Source: Ferribacterium limneticum
GTDB lineage: Bacteria > Pseudomonadota > Gammaproteobacteria > Burkholderiales > Rhodocyclaceae
NCBI RefSeq assembly: GCF_020510585.1
Contig: NZ_CP075190.1
Coordinates: 186,001 to 250,000, forward strand
Reading direction: 5' to 3'
DNA: 64,000 nucleotides
This document shows positions 27,979 through 37,036 of the stretch, one piece after another. The position numbers were made by a program, and so were the translations under genes. The stretch's first letter is position 1, and each line of letters starts with the position of its first letter. Under the pieces are notes generated by a model that did no database searches, was not told the DNA's origin, and was given only the letters and a program-made list of their open reading frames with translations.

Positions 27979-29277
27979 TTAAACAAAACGCGCGACGAAG
28001 GAATTGGTGTACATGATGGGTAAATCAATCCACACCCGATGGCCGCTGCCCGGGGCGACGGTGACCGGCTCCCCCTTCTTGTTTTCCATGCGGCTCAGCG
28101 TCAGGACATGGTTGCCCGACGGGTGCACGCATTCCAGCCGGTCGCCAACGGAGAAACGGTTTTTGACCTCGATTTCCATGAGGCCGCGCACCGGGTCGAA
28201 AGCGACAGCATCGCCGACGTAGAGGCTGCGATCCGACTCGGAACTGCCGCGCAGGTAATTCTGGTATTCGGCATCGTGATGGCGCTGCAGGAAGCCATCG
28301 GTATAGCCACGGTTGGCCAGACCTTCGAGTTCGCGCAACAGGGTCGGGTCGAGCGGTTTGCCGGCGACGGCGTCGTCGATGGCCTGGCGGTAGGCCTGGC
28401 TGGTGCGCGCGACGTAGTACGGGCTCTTGGTCCGGCCTTCGATCTTGAGCGAATCGACGCCGATTTCGACCAGGCGCTGCACATGCTCAATGGCGCGCAG
28501 ATCCTTGGAGTTCAGGATGTAGGTGCCGTGCTCGTCTTCCTCGATCGGCATGAGTTCGCCCGGACGCTGCTTTTCTTCGAGCAGGTATTCGATTTCATTT
28601 TTGGGCATTTTTTCCGGTTGACCGCGCCCCGCAGGAAGTACCCCTGGGGTATCGGAAGTGCTCAGCTTGTAGTCCCAGCGGCAGGAATTGGTGCAGCTGC
28701 CCTGGTTCGGGTCGCGGTGATTGAAGTAGCCGGAAAGCAGGCAGCGGCCCGAGTAGGCGATGCACAGCGCGCCATGGACGAAGACTTCGAGCTCGATATC
28801 CGGGCAGCGCTGGCGGATTTCGGCGACTTCGTCGAGCGACAGTTCGCGCGACAGGATGATGCGCTGGACGCCCATCTTCTGCCAGAAACGAACCGAAGCC
28901 CAATTCACCGTGTTGGCCTGCACCGAGAGGTGGATGACCTGTTCCGGCCAGGTTTCGCGCACCATGTCGATGAGGCCGGGGTCGGACATGATCAGCGCAT
29001 CCGGCTTGAGGGCGATAACCGGCGCCATGTCGGCCAGATAGGTCGGCAGCTTGGCGTTGTGCGGAATGATGTTGCTGACGACGAAAAACTGCTTGCCGCG
29101 GGCGTGCGCCTCGTTGATGCCGTCGCCCAGTTTCTCGATGCTGCCGAACTCGTTGTTGCGCACGCGCAGGCTGTAGCGCGGCTGGCCGGCGTAGATGGCG
29201 TCGGCGCCGAAATCGAAGGCGGTACGCATCATCTCGAGCGAGCCGGCGGGGGCGAGGAGTTCAGGGGCTTTGGACAT
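27979..29277 (-). CDS. trhP: tRNA hydroxylation protein, peptidase U32 family
   Basis: 432 residues. LLAPAGSLEMMRTAFDFGADAIYAGQPRYSLR at the start and HGALCIAYSGRCLLSGYFNHRDPNQGSCTNSCRWDY at about 168-203 are the U32 signatures. The Cys cluster there is thought to bind an iron-sulphur centre. The protein is like YegQ/TrhP, which with prephenate makes 5-hydroxyuridine at tRNA position 34. The C-terminal domain ends with a beta-barrel and MYTNSFVARFV. Copy 8 of the repeat encodes RGQPEKMPKNE-type residues in a loop before YLLEEKQRPGE. Divergent from rng with 35 bp between starts. Confidence 0.9.
   Translation of the reverse strand: MSKAPELLAPAGSLEMMRTAFDFGADAIYAGQPRYSLRVRNNEFGSIEKLGDGINEAHARGKQFFVVSNIIPHNAKLPTYLADMAPVIALKPDALIMSDPGLIDMVRETWPEQVIHLSVQANTVNWASVRFWQKMGVQRIILSRELSLDEVAEIRQRCPDIELEVFVHGALCIAYSGRCLLSGYFNHRDPNQGSCTNSCRWDYKLSTSDTPGVLPAGRGQPEKMPKNEIEYLLEEKQRPGELMPIEEDEHGTYILNSKDLRAIEHVQRLVEIGVDSLKIEGRTKSPYYVARTSQAYRQAIDDAVAGKPLDPTLLRELEGLANRGYTDGFLQRHHDAEYQNYLRGSSESDRSLYVGDAVAFDPVRGLMEIEVKNRFSVGDRLECVHPSGNHVLTLSRMENKKGEPVTVAPGSGHRVWIDLPIMYTNSFVARFV
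28593..28627 (-). repeat. Dispersed 35-bp repeat, copy 8 (inside trhP)
   Basis: Minus strand: GCGCGGTCAACCGGAAA, AAAT, GCCC, AAAAATGAAA. Exact core and nearly full tail; same direction as the gene. Confidence 0.88.
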
Positions 29278-29312
29278 AGTAGAATGCAGCGAAACCGCGC
29301 ATTGTAGAGACT

Positions 29313-30776
29313 ATGTCTGAAGAAATCCTGATCAATTTCACACCGCAGGAAACCCGCGTTGCCGTCATGCAACAGGGCGTCGTCCAGGAACTCCATATCG
29401 AGCGCACGGCGAGCCGCGGGCTGGTTGGTAATGTCTATCTCGGGCGCATCTGCCGCATCCTGCCCGGCATGCAGTCGGCCTTCATCGACGTCGGCCTCGA
29501 CCGTACGGCTTTCCTCCACGTCGCCGATATCTGGCAACCGCGCGAAGCGACGCAGGACCGGGCCCCCGAACGGCCCATCGAGAAAATGCTGCACGAGGGG
29601 CAGAGCATCCTCGTCCAAGTCGTCAAGGATCCCATCGGCACCAAGGGGGCGCGGCTGTCGACGCAGGTTTCCATCGCCGGCCGCATGCTTGTCCATCTGC
29701 CGCAGGAAAAGCACATCGGCATTTCGCAGCGCATCGAATCCGAGGCCGAGCGCGAGTCGCTGCGCGAAAAGATCAACCGCCTGGTGCCGAATGACGAACC
29801 CGGTGGTTTCATCGTCCGCACCATGGCCGAAAATGCCAGCGACGAAGAGTTCGCCACCGACATCGCCTACCTGCGCAAGACCTGGGCCGATATCCGCGAA
29901 AAGGCCCGCACCATCGGGCCACCCACCCTGCTATATCAGGAGCTGTCGCTCGGCCAGCGCGTCCTGCGCGACTTCGTCAATCCCGATACGACGCGCATCG
30001 TCATCGACTCGCGGGAAAATTTCCAGAAGCTCACCGCCTTCGCCCAGGAGTACACGCCGGCGGTGATCCCGCTGCTCGAGCACTACATCGGCCAGCGCCC
30101 GCTGTTCGACCTGCACGGCGTTGAGGATGAAATCCAGAAAGCCCTGGCCCGCCGCGTCGACCTGAAATCCGGCGGCTACCTGATCATGGATCAGACCGAG
30201 GCGATGACGACTATCGACGTCAACACCGGCGGCTTCGTCGGCGTGCGCAATTTCGACGACACCATTTTCAAGACCAATCTCGAAGCGGCGGTCACCATCG
30301 CCCGTCAACTGCGCCTGCGCAACCTCGGCGGCATCATCATCGTCGACTTCATCGACATGGAGAACGAGGAACACAAGAAGGCCGTGCTCGATGAATTCAA
30401 CAAGGCGCTGGCCCGCGATCACACCCGGTTGACGGTCAATGGCTTCACCCAGCTCGGCCTGGTCGAAATGACCCGCAAGCGGACCCGCGAATCGCTCGCC
30501 CACGTGCTCTGCCAGCCGTGCCCGACCTGCGGCGGGCGCGGCGAGGTCAAGACGGCGCGCACTGTCGCTTACGAAATCCTCCGCGAACTGCTGCGCGAGG
30601 CCCGCCAGTTCAACGCCCGTGAATACCGCATCCTGGCCGGCCCGGCTGTGGTCAACCTCTTCCTCGACGAAGAGTCGCAGGCCCTGGCCATGCTCTCCGA
30701 CTTCATCGGCAAGTCCGTTTCGCTGCAGTCCGAACCGAGTTATTCACCCGAGCAGTACGACATTGTTTTGATGTAA
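29313..30776 (+). CDS. rng: Ribonuclease G
   Basis: 487 residues. It processes the 5' end of 16S rRNA and decays some mRNAs. The S1-like RNA-binding domain spans about 30-130 ([34 protein letters not shown]). The DNase I-like catalytic domain holds the Asp residues in [12 protein letters not shown] near 305 and [12 protein letters not shown] near 348. The zinc link CPTCGGRG is near 405. It lacks the long C-terminal scaffold of RNase E, so this is the short RNase G type. Only 35 bp separate it from divergent trhP. Confidence 0.95.
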   Translation: MSEEILINFTPQETRVAVMQQGVVQELHIERTASRGLVGNVYLGRICRILPGMQSAFIDVGLDRTAFLHVADIWQPREATQDRAPERPIEKMLHEGQSILVQVVKDPIGTKGARLSTQVSIAGRMLVHLPQEKHIGISQRIESEAERESLREKINRLVPNDEPGGFIVRTMAENASDEEFATDIAYLRKTWADIREKARTIGPPTLLYQELSLGQRVLRDFVNPDTTRIVIDSRENFQKLTAFAQEYTPAVIPLLEHYIGQRPLFDLHGVEDEIQKALARRVDLKSGGYLIMDQTEAMTTIDVNTGGFVGVRNFDDTIFKTNLEAAVTIARQLRLRNLGGIIIVDFIDMENEEHKKAVLDEFNKALARDHTRLTVNGFTQLGLVEMTRKRTRESLAHVLCQPCPTCGGRGEVKTARTVAYEILRELLREARQFNAREYRILAGPAVVNLFLDEESQALAMLSDFIGKSVSLQSEPSYSPEQYDIVLM

Positions 30777-30796
30777 TTCCCCCGAGGAGACAAACC

Positions 30797-31672
30797 ATGA
30801 AAACAGAACCGGAGTTCGACAGCCTTGTACCCGCCCAATCTTTTGATCGCAGAAGTTTCATTGTGACCAGCCTGGGCGCCGGCTTTGCCTTGGCCACCCA
30901 GCCCGTGATGGCCCAGACGGCCATCAAAACCGACGAAACCGGCATCGTTGCCGGCGAGATCAAGGTGCCGGTCAAGGATGGCGAGATGGTCGCTTACCGC
31001 GCCGTGCCCGGCGGTCTGGAGAAACCGCCGGTCGTCCTCGTGGTATCCGAAATTTTTGGCGCCCATGAATACATCCGCGATGTCTGTCGTCGGCTGGCCA
31101 AGCTCGGCTACTGCGCCATCGCTCCCGAACTGTTCGCCCGTCAGGGCGATCCGCGCCAGATCAGCGCCATTCCCGAAATTCTCGAAAAGATAACCAACAA
31201 GACGCCCGACGCGCAGGTGCTGAGCGATCTTGACGCCTGCGTCGCCTGGGCGGCTAGCAAAGGCGCCGACACCAAGCGACTGGCAATTACCGGCTTCTGC
31301 TGGGGTGGCCGCATCGCCTGGCTGTACAGCGCCCACAACCCGGCGCTCAAGGCTAGCGTGGCCTGGTATGGTCGTCTGGTCGGCATGGCCAGCCCGATGA
31401 CGCCAAAACATCCGACCGAACTCGTCGGCGAACTCAAGGCGCCGGTCCTCGGACTCTATGGCGGGCTGGATTCCGGCATCCCGCTGGAAACGGTCGAAGC
31501 GATGGAAAAGGCGCTGCAGCACGGAAGTCCGGCAGCCAAGGTGTCGGAAATCCACGTTTACGACAATGCCCCGCACGCTTTCCATGCCGATTATCGGCCC
31601 AGCTACCGCAAGGAAGATGCCGAAGACGGCTGGCGGAAAATGCTCGCCTGGTTCCGTAAAAACGGCGTCTGA
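30797..31672 (+). CDS. Dienelactone hydrolase family protein with Tat-type signal
   Basis: 291 residues. The N-terminal [24 protein letters not shown] looks like a twin-arginine signal peptide ending near residue 42, so the enzyme is probably periplasmic. The alpha/beta-hydrolase domain has [20 protein letters not shown], the nucleophile elbow GFCWGGR near 170 with Cys as nucleophile, an Asp in YGGLDSGIP, and His in [14 protein letters not shown]. These match carboxymethylenebutenolidase-type hydrolases. The natural substrate is not clear, because no aromatic ring-cleavage genes are nearby. A good AGGAG site lies before the ATG. Confidence 0.88.
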   Translation: MKTEPEFDSLVPAQSFDRRSFIVTSLGAGFALATQPVMAQTAIKTDETGIVAGEIKVPVKDGEMVAYRAVPGGLEKPPVVLVVSEIFGAHEYIRDVCRRLAKLGYCAIAPELFARQGDPRQISAIPEILEKITNKTPDAQVLSDLDACVAWAASKGADTKRLAITGFCWGGRIAWLYSAHNPALKASVAWYGRLVGMASPMTPKHPTELVGELKAPVLGLYGGLDSGIPLETVEAMEKALQHGSPAAKVSEIHVYDNAPHAFHADYRPSYRKEDAEDGWRKMLAWFRKNGV

Positions 31673-31742
31673 TCGCCGATTCGAGGCTGCAAGGGGGCGC
31701 CTTCGTGCTAACCTTCGCGCCTCGACAAGACACTGTCCCATC

Positions 31743-32159
31743 ATGACGACTACCGAAGCCACCACCACCAAGCCGAACGACACCCGGGCCCTGCTCAAGG
31801 ACCTGCAGGAACGATTCGATGTCTTCCGCAATTTCAGCCCGCTGGCCATCGGTATCGACAAGCAGGTCTTTGCCCTGTTGCCCGAACTGAGCAAGAAATC
31901 CCTGCGCCTCGCCATGCGCAGCCACACCATTTCGACGCGCTATCTGAAAGAAATGGAAAAAGGCACTGTGCGCCTGAACCTCGATGGCACGCCGGCTGAC
32001 GAGGTGACCGACGAGAACCGTCAGCACGCCTCTGAGCAACTGCGCGAACGTTTCAAGAAGCAGGCTGAGGCACGCAAGGCCGCCGAGGCAGAAGCCAAGG
32101 CCGAGCAGCGCCGGGCAGAAAAGCTGACCCAGCTCACCGAGAAATTCGGCCGCAAGTAA
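31743..32159 (+). CDS. proQ: ProQ/FinO-domain RNA-binding protein
   Basis: 138 residues from ATG 31743. The frame is open upstream, but that part overlaps the previous gene. The ProQ/FinO domain lies at about 14-115, with FRNFSPLAIGIDKQVF, SKKSLRLAMRSHTISTRYLKEMEKG and RLNLDGTPADEVT. The C-terminus is a charged Ala/Lys/Glu helix rather than the SH3-like domain of enterobacterial ProQ, so it is the short type common in betaproteobacteria. It probably binds structured small RNAs and mRNA ends. It ends just before a strong hairpin terminator. Confidence 0.9.
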   Translation: MTTTEATTTKPNDTRALLKDLQERFDVFRNFSPLAIGIDKQVFALLPELSKKSLRLAMRSHTISTRYLKEMEKGTVRLNLDGTPADEVTDENRQHASEQLRERFKKQAEARKAAEAEAKAEQRRAEKLTQLTEKFGRK

Positions 32160-32177
32160 ATCGGTCACCAAACAAAG

Positions 32178-32208
32178 AAAAAGGCCAGTCGCGTGACTGG
32201 CCTTTTTT
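32178..32208. terminator. Bidirectional terminator between proQ and the tRNA operon
   Basis: A 13-bp stem (AAAAAGGCCAGTC, loop GCGT, GACTGGCCTTTTT) with T runs on both strands. It can end proQ transcription rightward and the tRNA transcript leftward, being 12 bp past the tRNA-fMet CCA end. Confidence 0.93.
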
Positions 32209-32219
32209 CTGGAATCCTT

Positions 32220-32295
32220 TGGTTGCGGGGGCAGGACTTGAACCTGCGACCTTCGGGTTATGAGCCCGACGAGCTGCCAACTGCTCCACCCCGCG
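32220..32295 (-). tRNA. tRNA-fMet (CAT), initiator
   Basis: 76 bases with encoded CCA. The anticodon loop reads CTCATAA. The 5' acceptor CGCGGGG against 3' CCCCGCA gives the unpaired C1-A72 that marks initiator tRNAs, and the anticodon stem has three G-C pairs (GGG/CCC). It is last in the three-tRNA operon. Confidence 0.97.
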
Positions 32296-32385
32296 TCCGA
32301 TAATCGTTTTTGCTGCTACACCGCGACTGACGGTGCAATCTAAACAATAAGCCAGGTTTGGTGTTGGCTGAATGCTTGGAATTTA

Positions 32386-32461
32386 TGGTGGGGCGCGACA
32401 GATTCGAACTGTCGACCTACGGATTAAGAGTCCGCTGCTCTACCAACTGAGCTAGCGCCCC
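32386..32461 (-). tRNA. tRNA-Lys (CTT)
   Basis: 76 bases with encoded CCA; acceptor GGGGCGC/GCGCCCC, anticodon loop ACTCTTAATC with CTT. Middle gene of the tRNA operon. Confidence 0.96.
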
Positions 32462-32478
32462 ACGTTCCCTGCATTTGC

Positions 32479-32554
32479 TGGTGGGTCGGCCGAGATTCGA
32501 ACTCGGGACCAACGGATTAAAAGTCCGCTGCTCTACCGACTGAGCTACCGACCC
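32479..32554 (-). tRNA. tRNA-Lys (TTT)
   Basis: 76 bases with encoded CCA; acceptor GGGTCGG/CCGACCC, anticodon loop ACTTTTAATC with TTT. First gene after the promoter. It differs from the CTT gene in the acceptor and T arms, so the two are not recent copies. Confidence 0.97.
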
Positions 32555-32572
32555 GACCTACCGGGAGCGCGC

Positions 32573-32601
32573 ATTATATAGACGGTGACCATGACCGTCA
32601 A
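32573..32601 (-). promoter_or_regulatory. Sigma70 promoter of the tRNA operon
   Basis: Minus strand: TTGACG (32601-32596), a 17-bp spacer, then TATAAT (32578-32573). It is followed by a GC-rich discriminator (GCGCGCTCCC) typical of stringently controlled stable-RNA promoters. It lies 18 bp before tRNA-Lys(TTT). Confidence 0.88.
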
Positions 32602-32733
32602 CGGAAAACGCCTCTGTGAAGAATTGTGAGGAAAGGTGTGATCCCGATGTCAAGAGCTGGCCGTGCGAATAAAATTTATCGTCATTTCGGGTGCGGGGTT
32701 ATCCCGAATCGGGGCGTTTTTTAGGAGAAGACA

Positions 32734-33558
32734 ATGACGGAACAGGATATTTCGCGCTACCAGGACATTTTGATCACCACGGCAACTGACGTCGGTCTGA
32801 AGCTGCTGGCAGCCATCGCTTTCTGGGTGATCGGTCGCTGGCTGATTGGCATGGCGCTGCGCATGGTGCGCTCGGCCCTGGAGAAACAGAAAGTCGATCC
32901 GACCTTGTTGCGCTACATCGGCTCGATCGTCAGCGTTACGCTGAATGTCCTGCTGGTGATCGGAATTCTCGGCTATTTCGGCATCCAGACGACGACCTTT
33001 GCCGCCCTGATTGCGGCGGGTGGCGTCGCCATCGGCATGGCCTGGTCGGGGCTGCTGGCGCATTTTGCCGCCGGGGCCTTCATGGTGGTTTTGCGCCCGA
33101 TGAAGGTCGGCGATTTTGTTTCGGTCGCCGGCGTGACGGGTACTGTGGCGGAACTGGGTTTGTTTACGACGACCATCAATACGCCGGATAACGTCCAGAC
33201 TATTATCGGCAACAACAAGGTGTTCAGCGACACGATCCAGAATTTCACGGTCAATTCGTTTCGCCGTGTCGATTTGAAGTGCCAGTTGTCGGGGGCGGCC
33301 GATCATCGGGCGGCCATGGCCCTGCTCCGCGAGAAGATCGCGGCGATTCCGAATGTCCTGCCCGAACCGAAGGTGGATGTCGAAATCTTAGACTTCACGC
33401 TGGTCGGCCCGGTCCTCGCCGTGCGGCCGTATTGCCACAACGACCATTACTGGCAGGTTTATTTCGATACCAACAAGGTGCTGCGCGAAGCGCTGGCCGA
33501 GGCCGGTTTCCCGGCGCCCATGCCGGCGCAGAGCGTGTTCGTTACGCAGGCCGCCTGA
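32734..33558 (+). CDS. mscS: Small-conductance mechanosensitive channel
   Basis: 274 residues with a good AGGAG site. It releases solutes on osmotic downshock. Three membrane helices: about 20-45, 62-85 and 88-115. The pore-lining third helix contains AALIAAGGVAIGMAWSGLLAHFAAGAFMVVLRPMKVGDFV, with the Gly/Ala pattern of MscS TM3. The beta domain (VSVAGVTGTVAELGLFTTTINTPDN) and the NN-KVFSDTIQNFT segment follow. The length fits the short MscS type. A terminator follows 12 bp after the stop. Confidence 0.93.
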   Translation: MTEQDISRYQDILITTATDVGLKLLAAIAFWVIGRWLIGMALRMVRSALEKQKVDPTLLRYIGSIVSVTLNVLLVIGILGYFGIQTTTFAALIAAGGVAIGMAWSGLLAHFAAGAFMVVLRPMKVGDFVSVAGVTGTVAELGLFTTTINTPDNVQTIIGNNKVFSDTIQNFTVNSFRRVDLKCQLSGAADHRAAMALLREKIAAIPNVLPEPKVDVEILDFTLVGPVLAVRPYCHNDHYWQVYFDTNKVLREALAEAGFPAPMPAQSVFVTQAA

Positions 33559-33570
33559 GTCGCACAAGAA

Positions 33571-33600
33571 AATGCCCGCTGACGCGGGCATTTTTATTTT
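33571..33600 (+). terminator. Rho-independent terminator after mscS
   Basis: Stem AATGCCCGC, loop TGAC, GCGGGCATT, then TTTATTTT. The T tract overlaps the tail of repeat copy 9, so hairpin and repeat are fused. Confidence 0.93.
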
Positions 33601-33625
33601 GGGCCTTTTTTCCGGTTGACCGTGG
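33591..33625 (-). repeat. Dispersed 35-bp repeat, copy 9 (intergenic)
   Basis: Minus strand: CCACGGTCAACCGGAAA, AAAG, GCCC, AAAATAAAAA. Exact core. It lies between convergent mscS and metF. Confidence 0.9.
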
Positions 33626-33634
33626 CAACGGGAT

Positions 33635-34459
33635 TTACCCGAGACGGCGGCAGATTTCGGTGGTCAGAGCCGACTGGTTCATGGCATAGAAGTGCAGTCC
33701 CGGTGCGCCGCCCTTGAGCAGGCGTTCGCACAGTTCGGTCACGACATCGAGGCCGAAGGCGCGGATCGAGTCGGCATCGTCGCCGTAGCTCTCGAACTTC
33801 TTGCGCAGCCAGCGCGGCAGTTCGGCGCCGCAGGCGTCCGAGAAGCGGGCCAGCTTGGTGAAGCCGACGATGGGCATGATGCCGGGCACGATGGGGACAT
33901 CGACGCCAAGCGCCCGGGCTTCATCGACGAAGTGGAAGTAGGCGTCGGCGTTGTAGAAATACTGGGTGATCGCCGAGTTGGCGCCGGCCTTGACCTTGCG
34001 CGCGAAGGCGTCGAGGTCGTCCTTCGGGCTGCGCGCCTGCGGGTGCCATTCCGGGTAGGCGGCGACTTCGATGCTGAACCAGTCGCCGGTTTCGGCCCTG
34101 ATGAATTCGACCAGTTCGTTGGCGTAGCGGAATTCACCGGTTTCGGCCATGCCCGATGGCAGGTCGCCGCGCAGGGCGACGGTGCGCTTGATGCCGGCGG
34201 CTTTGTATTCGTTGAGGATTTCGCGGATGTTGTCACGCGTCGAGCCGATACACGACAGGTGCGGCGCGGCGTCGTAGCCTTCGGCGGCGATTTCCTTGAC
34301 GACCGAGAAGGTGCGCTCGCGGGTCGAGCCGCCGGCACCGAAGGTGACCGAGAAGAAGGCGGGATTGAGTTTTGCCAGCTCGGCGCGCACGGTGCGCAGC
34401 TTGTCGACGCCTTCCGGCGTTTGCGGCGGGAAAAATTCGATGGAGATTTCTGTAGTCAT
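33635..34459 (-). CDS. metF: 5,10-methylenetetrahydrofolate reductase
   Basis: 274 residues of the flavin-dependent TIM-barrel reductase that makes 5-methyl-THF for methionine synthesis. IEFFPPQTPEGVDKL at the start holds the catalytic Glu. FFSVTFGAGGSTRERTFSVV, HLSCIGSTRDNIREIL and ALRGDLPSG follow. ITQYFYNADAYFHFVDEARALGVDVPIVPGIMPI is also typical. It is last in the ahcY-holin-tlyA-metF run and overlaps tlyA by 4 bp, so it would be controlled by the SAH riboswitch upstream of ahcY. Confidence 0.95.
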   Translation of the reverse strand: MTTEISIEFFPPQTPEGVDKLRTVRAELAKLNPAFFSVTFGAGGSTRERTFSVVKEIAAEGYDAAPHLSCIGSTRDNIREILNEYKAAGIKRTVALRGDLPSGMAETGEFRYANELVEFIRAETGDWFSIEVAAYPEWHPQARSPKDDLDAFARKVKAGANSAITQYFYNADAYFHFVDEARALGVDVPIVPGIMPIVGFTKLARFSDACGAELPRWLRKKFESYGDDADSIRAFGLDVVTELCERLLKGGAPGLHFYAMNQSALTTEICRRLG

Positions 34460-35199
34460 TTTTTCAACCAGATGAAAAATTCGCGGTTGCCATCACCGCC
34501 GGTAATCGGGCTGTTCAGCCAGGCTTTCACGGTCAACCGGAAATTTTGGGCTAAATCGAAAAACTTGCGTTCGACGCCGGCATAAAGCGCCGGATCGCGG
34601 ACGATGCCGCCCTTGCCGATGTTGGCCGGGCCGACTTCGAACTGGGGTTTGATGAGGAGCAGCAGGTCGCCGTCAGCGGCGAGCAGGGCAGGTAGTTGCG
34701 GCAGGATCAGCGTCATCGAAATGAAGGACACGTCGCCGACGATCAATGCGAAACCGCCTTCCGGCAAGGCTACACCCAGATCGGCCGGGCTCAGCGCCCG
34801 GCAGTTGATGCCTTCGAGCGCCGTGACGCGTGGGTCGCCGGCCAGCCGGGAATGCAATTGCCCGTGGCCGACATCGACGCCGACGACATGGCTGGCGCCA
34901 GCCTGCAACAGGCAGTCGGTGAAACCGCCGGTCGATTGCCCGACATCGAGACAGCACTTGCCGTCAGCCGAAAGGCCGGTTTCAGCCAGCGCGCCGGCCA
35001 GTTTGAGGCCGCCACGCGAGACGAAACGGTCTTCCGGATCAATTGCTACGGTCAACGGCGTTTTTGGGGCTAAATCGAAAGCCGGTTTGACGATGGTGCC
35101 GCCCGACCAGCTGACTCGCCCGGCCGCAATCAATCGTTGGGCGGCAGTGCGCGAGGCAGCAAGGCCCGCTTCCACCAGCAGTTGATCGGCCCGCGGCAA
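34456..35199 (-). CDS. tlyA: TlyA-family rRNA (cytidine-2'-O)-methyltransferase
   Basis: 247 residues from a TTG start directly after the holin-like stop, with AAAGG upstream. An S4 RNA-binding domain lies at about 1-60 (RADQLLVEAGLAASRTAAQRLIAAGRV). The FtsJ-like methyltransferase domain starts at RFVSRGGLKLAGAL and includes CLDVGQSTGGFTDCLLQAGASHVVGVDVGHGQL (SAM site). It modifies 16S and/or 23S rRNA in mycobacteria; older databases name it hemolysin. It contains two repeat copies, encoding FDLAPKTPLTV near residue 41 and FDLAQNFRLTVKAW near 215, both opposite to the gene's direction. Confidence 0.92.
   Translation of the reverse strand: MPRADQLLVEAGLAASRTAAQRLIAAGRVSWSGGTIVKPAFDLAPKTPLTVAIDPEDRFVSRGGLKLAGALAETGLSADGKCCLDVGQSTGGFTDCLLQAGASHVVGVDVGHGQLHSRLAGDPRVTALEGINCRALSPADLGVALPEGGFALIVGDVSFISMTLILPQLPALLAADGDLLLLIKPQFEVGPANIGKGGIVRDPALYAGVERKFFDLAQNFRLTVKAWLNSPITGGDGNREFFIWLKK
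34527..34561 (+). repeat. Dispersed 35-bp repeat, copy 10 (inside tlyA, 3' part)
   Basis: TCACGGTCAACCGGAAA, TTTT, GGGC, TAAATCGAAA. Exact core. Antisense to tlyA. Confidence 0.88.
35046..35080 (+). repeat. Dispersed 35-bp repeat, copy 11 (inside tlyA, 5' part; degenerate core)
   Basis: CTACGGTCAACGGCGTT, TTTG, GGGC, TAAATCGAAA. The core has several changes, but the tail is identical to copy 10 over its last 12 bases, so I count it as a member. Confidence 0.65.
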
Positions 35200-35550
35200 T
35201 TACTTGCCTTTCGCCGACAAAAACACCGCGCTGAGCACCCATGAAATCACGCTGTAGACGACCGAACCGAACAGCGCCGGCCAGAAGCCGCCGACGTTGA
35301 AGCCATCGACCAGATAGCCGGCCAGTTGGAAGAGCAGGGCGTTGATGACAAATATGAACAGCCCCAGCGTCAGCAGCGTGACCGGCAGGGTCAGCAGAAT
35401 CAGCAAGGGTCGCAGCACGGCGTTGATCAGCCCGAGAACGACGGCGACGATCAGCGCCGTGCCGAAACTTGCCACATGGACCGACGGCACGACGTAGGGC
35501 AGAGCCAGCAGGGCGAGCGCGTTGATGATCCAGATGGCAAGTAATCGCAT
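35200..35550 (-). CDS. Phage-holin-like (Phage_holin_4_2/YvlD) membrane protein
   Basis: 116 residues with four hydrophobic segments. The N-terminus MRLLAIWIINALALLALPYVV and the block VVLGLINAVLRPLLILLTLPVTLLTLGLFIFVINALLF define Pfam family Phage_holin_4_2, which is a housekeeping membrane protein in most bacteria despite its name. Function is unknown. It sits between ahcY and tlyA and is co-directional with both. The same family is frequent beside ahcY and metF in betaproteobacteria. Confidence 0.88.
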   Translation of the reverse strand: MRLLAIWIINALALLALPYVVPSVHVASFGTALIVAVVLGLINAVLRPLLILLTLPVTLLTLGLFIFVINALLFQLAGYLVDGFNVGGFWPALFGSVVYSVISWVLSAVFLSAKGK

Positions 35551-35553
35551 GGT

Positions 35554-36966
35554 TTAGTACCGGTAATGGTCGGCCTTGTACGGGCCTTCCTTGGCAACGT
35601 TGATGTAGGCGGCTTGCTCGTCGGTCAGCTCGGACAGCTGGGCATTGAGCGTCTTCAGTTGCAGACGGGCGACCTTTTCGTCGAGGTGCTTGGGCAGCGT
35701 GTAGACGCCGACCGGGTACTTGTTGGAACCCTTGACAGCTTCCGTCCACAGCTCGATCTGGGCGATGGTCTGGTTGGCGAACGACGAGGACATCACGTAG
35801 GACGGATGGCCGGTGCCGCAGCCGAGGTTCACCAGACGACCCTTGGCGAGCAGGATGATGCGTTTGCCGTCCGGGAAGATGACGTGATCGACTTGCGGCT
35901 TGATCTCTTCCCACTGGTACTTCTCGATCGAAGCGACGTCGATTTCGTTGTCGAAGTGACCGATGTTGCAGACGATGGCGTTGTTCTTCATCGCCACCAT
36001 GTGATCATGGGTGATGACGTGGAAATTGCCGGTCGTCGTGACGAAAATGTCGGCCTTGTCGGCAGCGTATTCGGTGGTGACGACGCGGAAGCCTTCCATC
36101 GCCGCCTGCAGGGCGCAGATCGGATCGATTTCGGTGACCCAGACTTGCGCCGACAGGGCGCGCATCGCCTGGGCGCAGCCCTTGCCCACGTCGCCGTAGC
36201 CGACGATGAGGGCGACCTTGCCGGCGATCATCACGTCGGTGGCGCGCTTGATGCCGTCGACCAGCGATTCGCGGCATCCGTACAGGTTATCGAACTTGGA
36301 TTTGGTCACCGAATCATTGACGTTGATGCCCGGGAACTTCAGTTCGCCGCGCTGATGCATCTGGTACAGGCGATGGACGCCGGTCGTGGTTTCTTCGGTG
36401 ACACCCTTGACGGCGGCCAGACGCACGGAATACCAGGTCGGATCGACAGCCAGCTTGGCCTTGATGGCGGCGAACAGGATGGTTTCTTCTTCCGAACCCG
36501 GCTTGGCAACAACTGAGATGTCCTGCTCGGCGCGGGCGCCGAGGTGCAGCAGCAACGTGGCATCGCCGCCGTCGTCGAGGATCATGTTCGAGTAGCCGCC
36601 GTCAGCCCATTCGAAAATGCGGTGGGTGTAATCCCAGTAATCGACCAGAGTTTCGCCCTTGACGGCGAAGACCGGGATGTTCTGCGCGGCGATGGCAGCG
36701 GCAGCGTGATCCTGGGTCGAGAAGATGTTGCATGAGGCCCAGCGGACTTCGGCGCCGAGTGCGGTCAGCGTCTCGATCAGCACGGCGGTCTGGATGGTCA
36801 TGTGCAGCGAACCGGTGATGCGGGCGCCCTTGAGCGGCTGGGTCTTGGCGAATTCTTCGCGAATGGCCATGAGGCCCGGCATTTCGGTTTCGGCAATGAG
36901 GATTTCCTTGCGACCCCAGTCGGCAAGGTTGATGTCAGCGATAACGCAGTCTTTGAATTCAGCCAC
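35554..36966 (-). CDS. ahcY: Adenosylhomocysteinase
   Basis: 470 residues from GTG 36966. The frame is open 48 bp further, but GTG has AGGAG at 6 bp and gives the usual N-terminus [22 protein letters not shown]. It splits S-adenosylhomocysteine into adenosine and homocysteine, relieving product inhibition of methyltransferases. Catalytic blocks are [39 protein letters not shown] [21 protein letters not shown] and the NAD site [18 protein letters not shown] sequence near 255. [12 protein letters not shown] and the C-terminal KADHYRY, which reaches into the neighbouring subunit, are present. First gene of the riboswitch-led unit. Confidence 0.96.
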   Translation of the reverse strand: MAEFKDCVIADINLADWGRKEILIAETEMPGLMAIREEFAKTQPLKGARITGSLHMTIQTAVLIETLTALGAEVRWASCNIFSTQDHAAAAIAAQNIPVFAVKGETLVDYWDYTHRIFEWADGGYSNMILDDGGDATLLLHLGARAEQDISVVAKPGSEEETILFAAIKAKLAVDPTWYSVRLAAVKGVTEETTTGVHRLYQMHQRGELKFPGINVNDSVTKSKFDNLYGCRESLVDGIKRATDVMIAGKVALIVGYGDVGKGCAQAMRALSAQVWVTEIDPICALQAAMEGFRVVTTEYAADKADIFVTTTGNFHVITHDHMVAMKNNAIVCNIGHFDNEIDVASIEKYQWEEIKPQVDHVIFPDGKRIILLAKGRLVNLGCGTGHPSYVMSSSFANQTIAQIELWTEAVKGSNKYPVGVYTLPKHLDEKVARLQLKTLNAQLSELTDEQAAYINVAKEGPYKADHYRY

Positions 36967-36989
36967 AGTAAGCTCCTGATGAACTGTGG
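36963..36989 (-). promoter_or_regulatory. Hairpin enclosing the ahcY ribosome site and start codon
   Basis: Minus strand: a 7-bp perfect stem CCACAGT / ACTGTGG with a 13-base loop that contains AGGAG. The GTG start codon is part of the 3' stem. Forming it would hide the start, so it is a good candidate for the translational switch of the SAH riboswitch. Confidence 0.6.
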
Positions 36990-36996
36990 CCGGGAG

Positions 36997-37017
36997 GGGA
37001 TGCTCACCCGGCATCCC
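36997..37017 (-). promoter_or_regulatory. Hairpin between SAH aptamer and ahcY start
   Basis: Stem GGGATGC / GCATCCC (7 bp, perfect) around a 7-base loop. It lies in the leader between the aptamer and the SD-containing hairpin and is probably part of the expression platform. Confidence 0.5.
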
Positions 37018-37036
37018 GTGCCCGGCACGGATTAAA

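Noticed and set aside
31458..31742. N-terminal extension of the ProQ-domain protein
   Set aside because: Overlaps the hydrolase gene in another frame and has no similarity to the ProQ fold.
32592..32606. Repeat-like CCGTCAACGGAAAA before the tRNA operon
   Set aside because: It is the -35 region (TTGACG on the minus strand) of a well-formed promoter and lacks the rest of the motif.
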